A stretch of DNA of 5,546 bases, from contig CAJWPV010000121.1 of assembly GCA_913045395.1 (NCBI GenBank), forward strand, positions 1-5,546. The letters are read 5' to 3'. The notes beneath the pieces were generated by a model that saw nothing but the letters and a program-made list of their open reading frames with translations, had not been told where the DNA came from and did no database searches. Position 1 is the stretch's first letter. Every line of letters starts with the position of its first letter. The DNA comes from an uncultured Verrucomicrobiota bacterium (GTDB taxonomy: Bacteria; Verrucomicrobiota; Verrucomicrobiia; Limisphaerales; UBA1096). Positions 1 to 5,546 of this stretch are shown here, piece after piece. Made by a program: the position numbers and the translations under genes.

Positions 1-1
1 G

Positions 2-2401
2 GTGTACGAGCAGCAGCGGATAATGGCTCAGCAAAATTCCAGCCGCTACAAACCGATCGCCCCGGCACTCGTCATCGAGCACGCCCCGGGAGCCGACTGG
101 CTTGCCGCCCTACCGGAAAGCCGCCGCACCCGTGTCATGGCCACCCTCGCCGAAACACTCTTGAAGAACCGGAAAACCGTCGAGGCGCTCGATGAGATCG
201 AACGCTTGGCCAAACTTGACCCGGCATCGGCCAAGCGCATCGCCGACATGCTGCTCGGTGGCTGGGCACAGTCCCGTAACCCCAACGGTGGCGCGAAGCC
301 TCGCATGCCCACTGTTGGTGTGTCGGTTTACATCCCGCCGAGGCCAAGTGGCACGCCGCTCACCCGGGCGAAACAGAGACGCAACCTGCGCGAGCTGGAC
401 GAGATTCTCGGGCGCCTGGCCAAGCTGCCAATCGATCCGCCCAAGCCGCAAGCGATCGTCACCGCCTTCGAGGGCGCGCACAGCTTCGCCGAGGTTTACA
501 AGCTCGACGACATCCGGCAGGTGTTCGGCGAGCCGGAAAAAATCCCGACCGTGTCGCTGGCGACACTGGTCAACTCCATGCGTCAGCGCCTGGCCACCTC
601 GTGGCGCGCACCGCAGATCCAGCAACAGGCCGACACAAAGCGCGGCGAGCCGCAGATCAAGGCCGAGGTGCTCACCGGTTACGACACGCTGCTGGCGCTG
701 CTCGACGCCGGGCTCAAGGCCAAGCCGGATGTTTGGCAGCTCAAGCTGCAGCAGGCCGCCGCCAACTTCGACCTTGCTGAGTACCAGTACGGCAACCGGG
801 TCGACCTCGATATTTACGTGAAACACCGCGAAGCGGCGTTCGAGGGCTTCAGCGAGGCGGCCGCGCTCTACACGCTGCAAACCTCCGTGACCGCCGACAA
901 GCCCAACCCACTCGTTTTCCAGCTTTGGTTCAACGCCAACCTCGGTGCCAGCGATCTGTCGTATGTGACTCGCCAGCAGATTCCGGAAATCAGCAACCTA
1001 CAAAAAATTCGCGACACCATTCTGGTATTGCCAGACTCGGACGGCCACCTGAAGGCGTTCAGCGAATCGGTGGCTAACACGTCACGCCGGCTAACGCCGG
1101 AGTTGAAGCCACGCTACCTCCGCGCCTCGCTCGCCGTCCTCGAGGATCATCCCGCCGGCGAATCGGCCCGAGAACTGGTGCAGCACTACGACGACCTGCT
1201 CGATGAGGTGGAACTGGTCGCCCACATCGACGGCAGCGATGAGATCGGCCACACCGAGTTGTTTGGCCTGTTCATTGGCCTGCGCCATACGAGCGACATC
1301 GAGCGCGAGGCCGGCGGTTTTGCGCGCTACCTCGTCGGCGGCAGCAAGGGCAGCCCGTATTTTTATCCACGCTATCCCGGCCAACGGCAGGCGCCCCGCG
1401 ACGATCTCGAGGAACACCTTGGCGAAAAACTTGGCGACAACTTCGAGGTGCAGTCGATCACCTTTCACGACACCAAGACCCAGTCGCGCACCATTGGTCA
1501 ACCAGGCTGGCGAGAGACGCCGCTGGCCTACGTGCTGCTCAAGGCCAAGGACGCCTCGGTGGACCGCATCCCGGAACTACAGATGGATCTCGATTTTTAT
1601 GACTCGCTTGGCCCGGTGCTATTGCCGGTCACCACTGCGACACAGATCATTGATGCGCGCCCCGAGTCCGCCCCCGCCCGGCCAGTTGACAAACTGGAAC
1701 TGACGCAGACACTCGACGCTCGCTTGGCCGGCGAAAATGAGGAACTCACCCTCGAGTTGCACGCCACCGGCAAAGGACTCACGCCACCGCTCCCCAAGCT
1801 TGTAGAGCTCGACATCCCCGGTTTTGAAATTATCAAGACCGATGACCAGGGGCTCTCGATCGCGCGCGTCGAGTCGGGCGCGTCGAGCGTCAACGCGGTG
1901 AGTGAACGCACCTGGCTGCTCACGCTCAAGCCGGGCGATGATGCCGGCAAATCGCTCTCATTCAAGTTCCCAGAGCCGACCGAACTGGTGACCAAGGCGG
2001 CTTACAAGCAGTACAGCGACGCCGACCTCGTGGAGGTGGACAGTAAACTGGCGCTGGCCGGCATCGTGCTGGGTCCCGCGTCGAAATGGCCGTGGATCAC
2101 CAGTGGTATGGTGGTACTGCTGCTTGGCTTTGGCGCATGGCGCTTGGCCAAGCGCGACAACGGCCAGGCCACCGTACCGGCTTATCGTGTCCCGGATATT
2201 TGCACTCCGTTTGCCGTCATCGACCTTCTGCGACGTATAGACGCCGACCGACCAAAGTCGCTGGCAGCCCCGTATCGCGATGAGTTGCAGGGCACTATCC
2301 GTGAACTTGAGCGGATTCATTTCGCCCCAGACACCGAGCAGGCCAACGGCCACGGTGACTTGCAGGCCATCGCCCACGACTGGATCGGTAAGGTAAGTTA
2401 A
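2..2401 (+). CDS. Large membrane-tethered envelope protein, BatD-like C-terminal layout (5'-partial)
   Basis: I do not recognise a named family, so function is unassigned. The frame is open from the window edge. The first possible start is GTG at 2 and the first ATG is at 23, but neither gives a signal peptide, which a protein of this layout should have, so the true start probably lies upstream. Residues below count from the GTG. Residues 1-330 are mostly helical, with a TPR-like stretch near 45-85 (ETLLKNRKTVEALDEIERLA). Residues 453-543 form a conserved-looking block (YFYPRYP, RDDLEEHL, GWRETPLAYVLLKAKDAS, then a strand ending VLLPVTT). Residues 563-690 alternate strands like a beta-sandwich. 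One transmembrane helix spans about 698-715 (WITSGMVVLLLGFGAWRL), followed by a basic stop and an 84-residue tail with TPFAVIDLLRRI and a terminal HDWIGKV. Beta-sandwich, single helix and short helical cytoplasmic tail recall BatD-type proteins of MoxR/VWA operons; this is inference from layout. The lipid kinase gene follows after nine bases, suggesting one operon. Confidence 0.85.
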   Translation: MYEQQRIMAQQNSSRYKPIAPALVIEHAPGADWLAALPESRRTRVMATLAETLLKNRKTVEALDEIERLAKLDPASAKRIADMLLGGWAQSRNPNGGAKPRMPTVGVSVYIPPRPSGTPLTRAKQRRNLRELDEILGRLAKLPIDPPKPQAIVTAFEGAHSFAEVYKLDDIRQVFGEPEKIPTVSLATLVNSMRQRLATSWRAPQIQQQADTKRGEPQIKAEVLTGYDTLLALLDAGLKAKPDVWQLKLQQAAANFDLAEYQYGNRVDLDIYVKHREAAFEGFSEAAALYTLQTSVTADKPNPLVFQLWFNANLGASDLSYVTRQQIPEISNLQKIRDTILVLPDSDGHLKAFSESVANTSRRLTPELKPRYLRASLAVLEDHPAGESARELVQHYDDLLDEVELVAHIDGSDEIGHTELFGLFIGLRHTSDIEREAGGFARYLVGGSKGSPYFYPRYPGQRQAPRDDLEEHLGEKLGDNFEVQSITFHDTKTQSRTIGQPGWRETPLAYVLLKAKDASVDRIPELQMDLDFYDSLGPVLLPVTTATQIIDARPESAPARPVDKLELTQTLDARLAGENEELTLELHATGKGLTPPLPKLVELDIPGFEIIKTDDQGLSIARVESGASSVNAVSERTWLLTLKPGDDAGKSLSFKFPEPTELVTKAAYKQYSDADLVEVDSKLALAGIVLGPASKWPWITSGMVVLLLGFGAWRLAKRDNGQATVPAYRVPDICTPFAVIDLLRRIDADRPKSLAAPYRDELQGTIRELERIHFAPDTEQANGHGDLQAIAHDWIGKVS

Positions 2402-2410
2402 CCGCCGCCC

Positions 2411-3331
2411 ATGAGCGCCAAGCGCATCCTGCTTATCGCCAACCCGGCGTCCGGCCATCACCGAGGAAAGCAGCGCCTGGCCCAAGCCGAGGAGCACTTG
2501 GCCTCGCTTGGCCATTCGGTGAGCGCTGAGCTCACCGAATCCGCCGGACACGCCACGCTCCTGACCAAGTCGAATGCTCCCGATTTCGAAATCGTCGCCG
2601 CGCTGGGAGGCGACGGTACGGTCAACGAGGTGGCCAACGGGCTCATGGCCGTCGAACCGGGTGATCGCCCCGCCCTCTCCACGCTTCCGGTCGGCACCGG
2701 CAACGATGTCGCACTGACCTTCGGCCTGGCCCATTTTGAAACCGCCATCGGTGCCCTGGCCAACGGCAGTACCCGGGCGCTGGATGTCATCCGCGTGCGG
2801 ATGATGCGGGACGGGAAGTCGGTCACGAGACATGCGCTACTTTTTGTTGCCGCCGGTTTTGCCGCTGAGGTGATCCGCAAAACTGGTCCGCGCGTGAAGC
2901 GAATCTTTGGTCGGCGCTTCAGTTACTCGGTTGGTTTATTCCGTGCGCTGGCCAGCTTTCGCGCACCGGAGTTTACGGTGAAGTGGAACGGCCAAGAAAA
3001 ACAGGAGACGATGTTTCAGGTATGCGCCGGCAACACCGAGTTCGCCGCTGGCGGCGTGATGCGCATCTCCCCCGGCGCACTGCCGGATGACGGCCTGCTA
3101 AACATCAGCCTGGTGGGCGAGCTTAGCCGGCTGCAGATTATCAGGCAGTTCCCGAGCATCCTCAGCGGCCGCTACGTCGAGGACGAACGCGTGGACTACT
3201 TCACCGGCAAACGCCTCGAGATTGATGCCGTGCCACCAGTAGAAATCCAGGCCGACGGTGACATCATCGGCACCACCCCAGCGACGATCGATCTGCTGCC
3301 AGATGCGTTGCGCCTGGTCACGCCGAAATAA
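2411..3331 (+). CDS. Diacylglycerol kinase / YegS-type lipid kinase
   Basis: A soluble or membrane-associated kinase of 306 residues, the usual length for the bacterial DagK/YegS family, which phosphorylates diacylglycerol or a related lipid with ATP at the inner face of the membrane. The N-terminal catalytic domain shows NPASG (11-15), the nucleotide-binding GGDGTVNEV (66-74) and PVGTGND (93-99). D125 in ALDVIRV matches the conserved catalytic-site Asp of the family. The C-terminal beta-rich domain has GNTEFAAGGVMRISPGALPDDG (207-228), containing the metal-site Asp-Asp-Gly, and VEIQADGD (277-284) near the end. The family normally has DGE at that last site; here it reads DGD, a conservative change at a position linked to catalysis in DgkB-like enzymes. 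ATG at 2411 places the first strand and NPASG at the normal distance from the N-terminus. No good Shine-Dalgarno lies upstream, and the nine-base gap after the previous stop suggests translational coupling. Whether the substrate is diacylglycerol, phosphatidylglycerol, a sphingoid base or another lipid cannot be told from sequence. Confidence 0.95.
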   Translation: MSAKRILLIANPASGHHRGKQRLAQAEEHLASLGHSVSAELTESAGHATLLTKSNAPDFEIVAALGGDGTVNEVANGLMAVEPGDRPALSTLPVGTGNDVALTFGLAHFETAIGALANGSTRALDVIRVRMMRDGKSVTRHALLFVAAGFAAEVIRKTGPRVKRIFGRRFSYSVGLFRALASFRAPEFTVKWNGQEKQETMFQVCAGNTEFAAGGVMRISPGALPDDGLLNISLVGELSRLQIIRQFPSILSGRYVEDERVDYFTGKRLEIDAVPPVEIQADGDIIGTTPATIDLLPDALRLVTPK

Positions 3332-3352
3332 CCAGTCCTCACCCTGTCAATC

Positions 3353-4666
3353 TTACGGGTTGGGAGTGCCGCCGGTGATGACTTGGAAGGTCGGCTTGAC
3401 GATGGGAAGCGGATTGACGCGACCGATGTTGTTGAGCCAGTTCCGGCCGCCAGCCTGTGTTTGCAATGCGGCCGCCCCCTGCCCTCCGATCAGCGACTCG
3501 ATGCTAATAGAGGTTTCATTCTGGATTTGGCCCAATTGCATCTGCCTCTCCTCGATGGACAAGCCGGTGTTCATGCGTATCTCCCGGGCGAGTTCCTCGG
3601 CGCCGCCCTTCATCTGGTACACCTGCGCGGAGATGTTCTCCCCCAGCCCCTGCCTCTGGGTGATCTTATGGATCGACTTGTAGTCGTAATCTGTCTGGCG
3701 CAGGTAATCCTGAAAACGATCATCCCCCAGTGAGGTGCGAATCTGGTTGTTCATCTCCTGCTCGGCGAGTTGGCGAATCTCAGCATCGGCCGGTGAGATG
3801 CTCGAGCCGGGCACGACGCCATGCTCGTTGTCGAACACCTTGCGCGCCGCGAAGATATCTCGAAACTCATCCTCCGAAGGATCGAACCCATCCATCTGCA
3901 ACCGCATGTTCGCCGACGTGGGGGATTTGCGCAGGTCGTACTCCATTTTTTGCTCCGGGGTCAGCATGGTGGCGATGCGATCGTCGCGCTCGGTTCTCAT
4001 CCTTCGAATCTCGGCCATGTCCTGCGCATCGGTCGCGCCCTGCGCCATCTTCTTGAGCAACTCGCTCCCGAACTCCCGCTCGAGGGTGTTCAGCTCCGCC
4101 TTGGTTTCCTCCGGGATAAAATCCATCGCATAGCCGCTCTTGGACTGCGAGCGGGCTCGGGCCAGAGGGCTCGGCCGATTGATGGCCGCCACACCCTGTG
4201 ATCCGAACAGGTCGCCCAGCACCTCGTTTTTCTCCCGATCCAACTGGGCCATTTGTGAACTGGTGGCACTAGATGGCCGGGAAAGTGCGCTGGGATTGCC
4301 TGTTTTCCAGTATTCCTTTCGGGCGGGTGCCTTGGACAGGATGTCGGCCTTGCGCTGGTCGTAGAGTTTGTCGAGATCCTGTTTCACAAGGTCGCGGATG
4401 GTCTCTTCCGGGCAGCCGATCCGGCGCAGGTTCTCGACGTAAGTCTGGTAGTCGTCGGCTTCGATTTGGCTCCAGTGAAACGGCTCGACTTCGCGCACGA
4501 TCCGCTCGACCGGGACCGCCTGGCCAGGCGCTCGGCCTGCGGCAGCCGCCACCGGTGAGCCAAGCTGGGCCGGTGGCTGCTGCCTGTCGGCGAGCATCCA
4601 AAACAGTCCGGCGAGGCAAACCAGGTTTGCCACGATCGAAATCAACAACAGTCGTTGCAGGTTCAT
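3353..4666 (-). CDS. Inner-membrane-anchored helical periplasmic protein, PVC-type family of unknown function
   Basis: The product has 437 residues from ATG at 4666. Its function is unknown and I cannot give a family name. An N-terminal signal anchor (6-25, LLLISIVANLVCLAGLFWML) is followed by a Pro/Ala linker (30-55). Residues 63-102 carry the block FHWSQIEADDYQTYVENLRR then IGCPEETIRDLV and LDKLYDQR. I associate this block with many Verrucomicrobiota proteins, from memory. The remainder is charged and helical: ETKAELNTLEREFG near 187-200, LTPEQKMEYDLRKS (235-248), FDPSEDEFRDIFAARKVFD (261-279) and LGDDRFQDYLRQTDYDY (313-329). LTPEQ recalls the LTxxQ signature of Spy/CpxP periplasmic chaperones, but length and context differ, so homology is not claimed. 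A Gly-rich LxGxQGxAAx motif occurs twice (153-162 and 392-401). The frame extends upstream to ATG 4711 and TTG 4732. I chose 4666 because it puts the anchor at the very N-terminus and has AGGAG just before it, although that AGGAG abuts the ATG with no spacer. It is convergent with the lipid kinase and divergent from the propeller gene. Confidence 0.88.
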   Translation of the reverse strand: MNLQRLLLISIVANLVCLAGLFWMLADRQQPPAQLGSPVAAAAGRAPGQAVPVERIVREVEPFHWSQIEADDYQTYVENLRRIGCPEETIRDLVKQDLDKLYDQRKADILSKAPARKEYWKTGNPSALSRPSSATSSQMAQLDREKNEVLGDLFGSQGVAAINRPSPLARARSQSKSGYAMDFIPEETKAELNTLEREFGSELLKKMAQGATDAQDMAEIRRMRTERDDRIATMLTPEQKMEYDLRKSPTSANMRLQMDGFDPSEDEFRDIFAARKVFDNEHGVVPGSSISPADAEIRQLAEQEMNNQIRTSLGDDRFQDYLRQTDYDYKSIHKITQRQGLGENISAQVYQMKGGAEELAREIRMNTGLSIEERQMQLGQIQNETSISIESLIGGQGAAALQTQAGGRNWLNNIGRVNPLPIVKPTFQVITGGTPNP

Positions 4667-4677
4667 CTCCTGTGCGA

Positions 4678-4705
4678 AAAATAGCACCGTTGGTGATCGA
4701 TGCAA
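4678..4705 (-). promoter_or_regulatory. Possible weak sigma-70-like promoter for the minus-strand membrane protein gene
   Basis: Read on the minus strand, TTGCAT (4705-4700) is followed after 16 bases by TATTTT (4683-4678), a partial match to TTGACA/TATAAT. Initiation about seven bases on would fall almost at ATG 4666, giving a near-leaderless message. That would fit the missing spacer between AGGAG and the start. Such matches are common by chance and verrucomicrobial promoter consensus is poorly defined, so this is a guess. Confidence 0.15.
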
Positions 4706-4772
4706 TGCCATGAAACAACGCTGATCAGCCAAAGTTGCGCCTGAAATGGGTACTTAACCAAGCGGAAACTGA

Positions 4773-4801
4773 TTGCCTGCCCCTGCCCAAGCGTGAATGA
4801 T
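4773..4801 (+). promoter_or_regulatory. Possible weak sigma-70-like promoter for the propeller protein gene
   Basis: TTGCCT (4773-4778) and AATGAT (4796-4801) are separated by 17 bases, each matching four of six consensus bases. Transcription would begin roughly 8-10 bases before ATG 4817, leaving a very short leader, in keeping with the lack of a Shine-Dalgarno there. The evidence is only the hexamer match and the position. Confidence 0.15.
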
Positions 4802-4816
4802 TCCTTCACATTTTTC

Positions 4817-5546
4817 ATGATGAGGAAAATCCTGTCTGTTATTTCGCTACTGCCTACGCTCTGCCTGAATCAAGCCGCCCACGCCGTGCCGGAAGGCTTC
4901 AAGGTCGTCACTTTCGCCAAGCCGCCACAGGTCACCTACCCCACCGGGGTCGCCGCCAGCGGCAATGGTGAGGTCTACGTCAGCGTCGACCTGAACAGTT
5001 CGATCGATCAAAAGGCCAACCGCGGCAAGATCGTCAAGTGCATCGACACCGACGGCGATGGTGTGGCGGACAAGTTCACCGACTACGTGCCGGACATCGA
5101 CAGTCCGCGCTCGAGCTGCTTTGTCGGCGACACGCTGTACGTGGTGAATCCGCCGTTCCTCTCCGCGTTCCGCGACAGGAACAACGACGGGGTTGCCGAC
5201 GAGAAGGTGCAACTCGTCACCGGCATGGGCTTCGACTTGAGCTTCCGCGGCGCGGATCACACCTCCAACGGCGTACGCATGGGAATCGACGGCTGGCTGT
5301 ATTTGGCTATCGGCGACTACGGCTACGTCGAGGCCAAGGGCCGCGATGGCAGCACGCTTCATCTGCGGGGCGGCGGCGTGATTCGTGTCCGGCCCGACGG
5401 GACCGAACTGGAAAACTACGCACTCTATGCCCGCAACATATACGATGTCGCCGTCAGCCCGAAGCTCGACGTTTTTTCACGCGACAACACCAACGATGGC
5501 AAGGGCTGGAACACTCGCCTGCATCACTTCGTCTCGTTGGGCAACC
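4817..5546 (+). CDS. Secreted beta-propeller protein, PVC-type membrane-bound dehydrogenase / DUF7133-like (3'-partial)
   Basis: The frame is open for 243 codons to the window edge. Two ATGs stand in tandem (4817, 4820); the first is used here and the choice changes one residue. A classic signal peptide (MMRKILSVISLLPTLCLNQA, ending AHA) should be cut after residue 23, before VPEGFKVVTFA, so the protein is exported. The rest fits the N-terminal part of a propeller related to PQQ-dependent sugar dehydrogenases: YPTGVAASGNGEVYVSVD (41-58), a GDTLYVVNPPFLSAFRD strand pair, HTSNGVRMGIDGWLYLAIGD (148-167), then RGGGVIRVRPDGTELENYA and RNIYDVAVSPKLDVFSRDN with TNDGKGW (185-231). I associate the last block with the large PVC propeller proteins that often continue into HEAT repeats and a cytochrome c-like haem domain; those would lie beyond this window and cannot be confirmed. 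Two Asp-rich loops, DTDGDGVADKF (77-87) and DRNNDGVADEK (120-130), look like calcium-binding loops. Substrate is unknown; a role in periplasmic sugar or polysaccharide oxidation is inference. No Shine-Dalgarno is visible. Confidence 0.88.
   Translation, partial: MMRKILSVISLLPTLCLNQAAHAVPEGFKVVTFAKPPQVTYPTGVAASGNGEVYVSVDLNSSIDQKANRGKIVKCIDTDGDGVADKFTDYVPDIDSPRSSCFVGDTLYVVNPPFLSAFRDRNNDGVADEKVQLVTGMGFDLSFRGADHTSNGVRMGIDGWLYLAIGDYGYVEAKGRDGSTLHLRGGGVIRVRPDGTELENYALYARNIYDVAVSPKLDVFSRDNTNDGKGWNTRLHHFVSLGN

Larger units (their letters stand above)
4667..4816. promoter_or_regulatory. Divergent intergenic region with both 5' leaders
   Basis: This 150-base gap lies between two genes reading away from each other, so it should hold a promoter for each. 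It is visibly more AT-rich than the flanking genes near both ends. No start has a properly spaced Shine-Dalgarno. An AGGAG on the minus strand (4667-4671) touches the ATG at 4666, and the plus-strand gene at 4817 is preceded only by a T-rich run. A perfect 10-base palindrome, GCTGATCAGC, sits at 4720-4729. It is short enough to be chance. No RNA gene or riboswitch fold is apparent. Confidence 0.5.

Noticed and set aside
110..880. Long minus-strand reading frame (256 codons) opposite the first gene
   Set aside because: It is an antisense shadow in GC-rich coding DNA. The protein is Arg/Gly/Val-rich with no recognisable motif, and the plus strand has a coherent long frame.
1083..1099. Repeated CGCCGG(C/A) around 'taacgccgg' as a small repeat
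   Set aside because: It lies inside a coding frame, is only six or seven bases long, and is explained by GC-rich codon use.
1958..2833. Minus-strand frame of 291 codons spanning the junction of the first two genes
   Set aside because: It overlaps the GGDGT and PVGTGND motifs of a well-supported lipid kinase on the opposite strand and has low-complexity composition with no motif.
3338..3364. Hairpin between CTCACCC and GGGTTGGG at the convergent junction
   Set aside because: The stem is about four clean base pairs plus a bulge, with a 12-base loop and no T-run, too weak to call a terminator.
4273..4713. Overlapping frames on both strands at the 5' end of the membrane-anchored gene
   Set aside because: They are rich in Arg, Pro and Gly, lack motifs, and overlap the anchor and the WSQIE block of the supported gene.
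4720..4729. Perfect palindrome GCTGATCAGC as a possible operator
   Set aside because: Several 10-base palindromes are expected by chance in a window of this size, and there is no second copy or known regulator to support it.
4847..5362. Minus-strand frame of 171 codons opposite the propeller gene
   Set aside because: It is Val/Ala/Asp-rich, typical of a shadow frame. The plus strand carries a signal peptide and family motifs over the same bases.

Overview
The window holds four protein genes and no RNA gene, insertion sequence, CRISPR array or other mobile element that I can see. Base composition is GC-rich and even across all four genes. Two of the products look typical of the Verrucomicrobiota (PVC superphylum). 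One is a membrane-anchored protein with a 'WSQIE..DY..Y..NLRRIGCPEETIRD' block. The other is the start of a secreted beta-propeller protein of the PVC 'membrane-bound dehydrogenase' / DUF7133 kind, with a 'RNIYD' plus 'RDNTNDGKGW' block. I infer a verrucomicrobial genome or metagenome-assembled genome. This rests on remembered family signatures, not on a search.

Layout: (1) 2-2401, plus strand, is a large envelope protein probably cut at its 5' end by the window edge. It has a helical N-terminal half, a conserved-looking mixed alpha/beta block, a beta-sandwich-like region, one transmembrane helix and a short cytoplasmic tail. (2) 2411-3331, plus strand, nine bases downstream, is a complete diacylglycerol-kinase/YegS-type lipid kinase, very likely co-transcribed with the first gene. 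(3) 3353-4666, minus strand, converges on the kinase with only 21 bases between the stop codons. It encodes an inner-membrane-anchored helical periplasmic protein of unknown function. (4) 4817-5546, plus strand, diverges from gene 3 across about 150 bases and runs off the window. It encodes a signal-peptide-bearing propeller protein with two calcium-binding-like Asp loops.

All four products point to the cell envelope: a membrane-tethered BatD-like protein, a membrane lipid kinase, a membrane-anchored periplasmic protein and an exported presumed dehydrogenase. Only genes 1 and 2 have operon-like spacing; a link between this pair and genes 3 and 4 is not supported beyond proximity. I found no clear new multi-gene system. 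The best leads are the unknown-function gene 3, with its internal repeat, and the pairing of the BatD-like protein with a lipid kinase.
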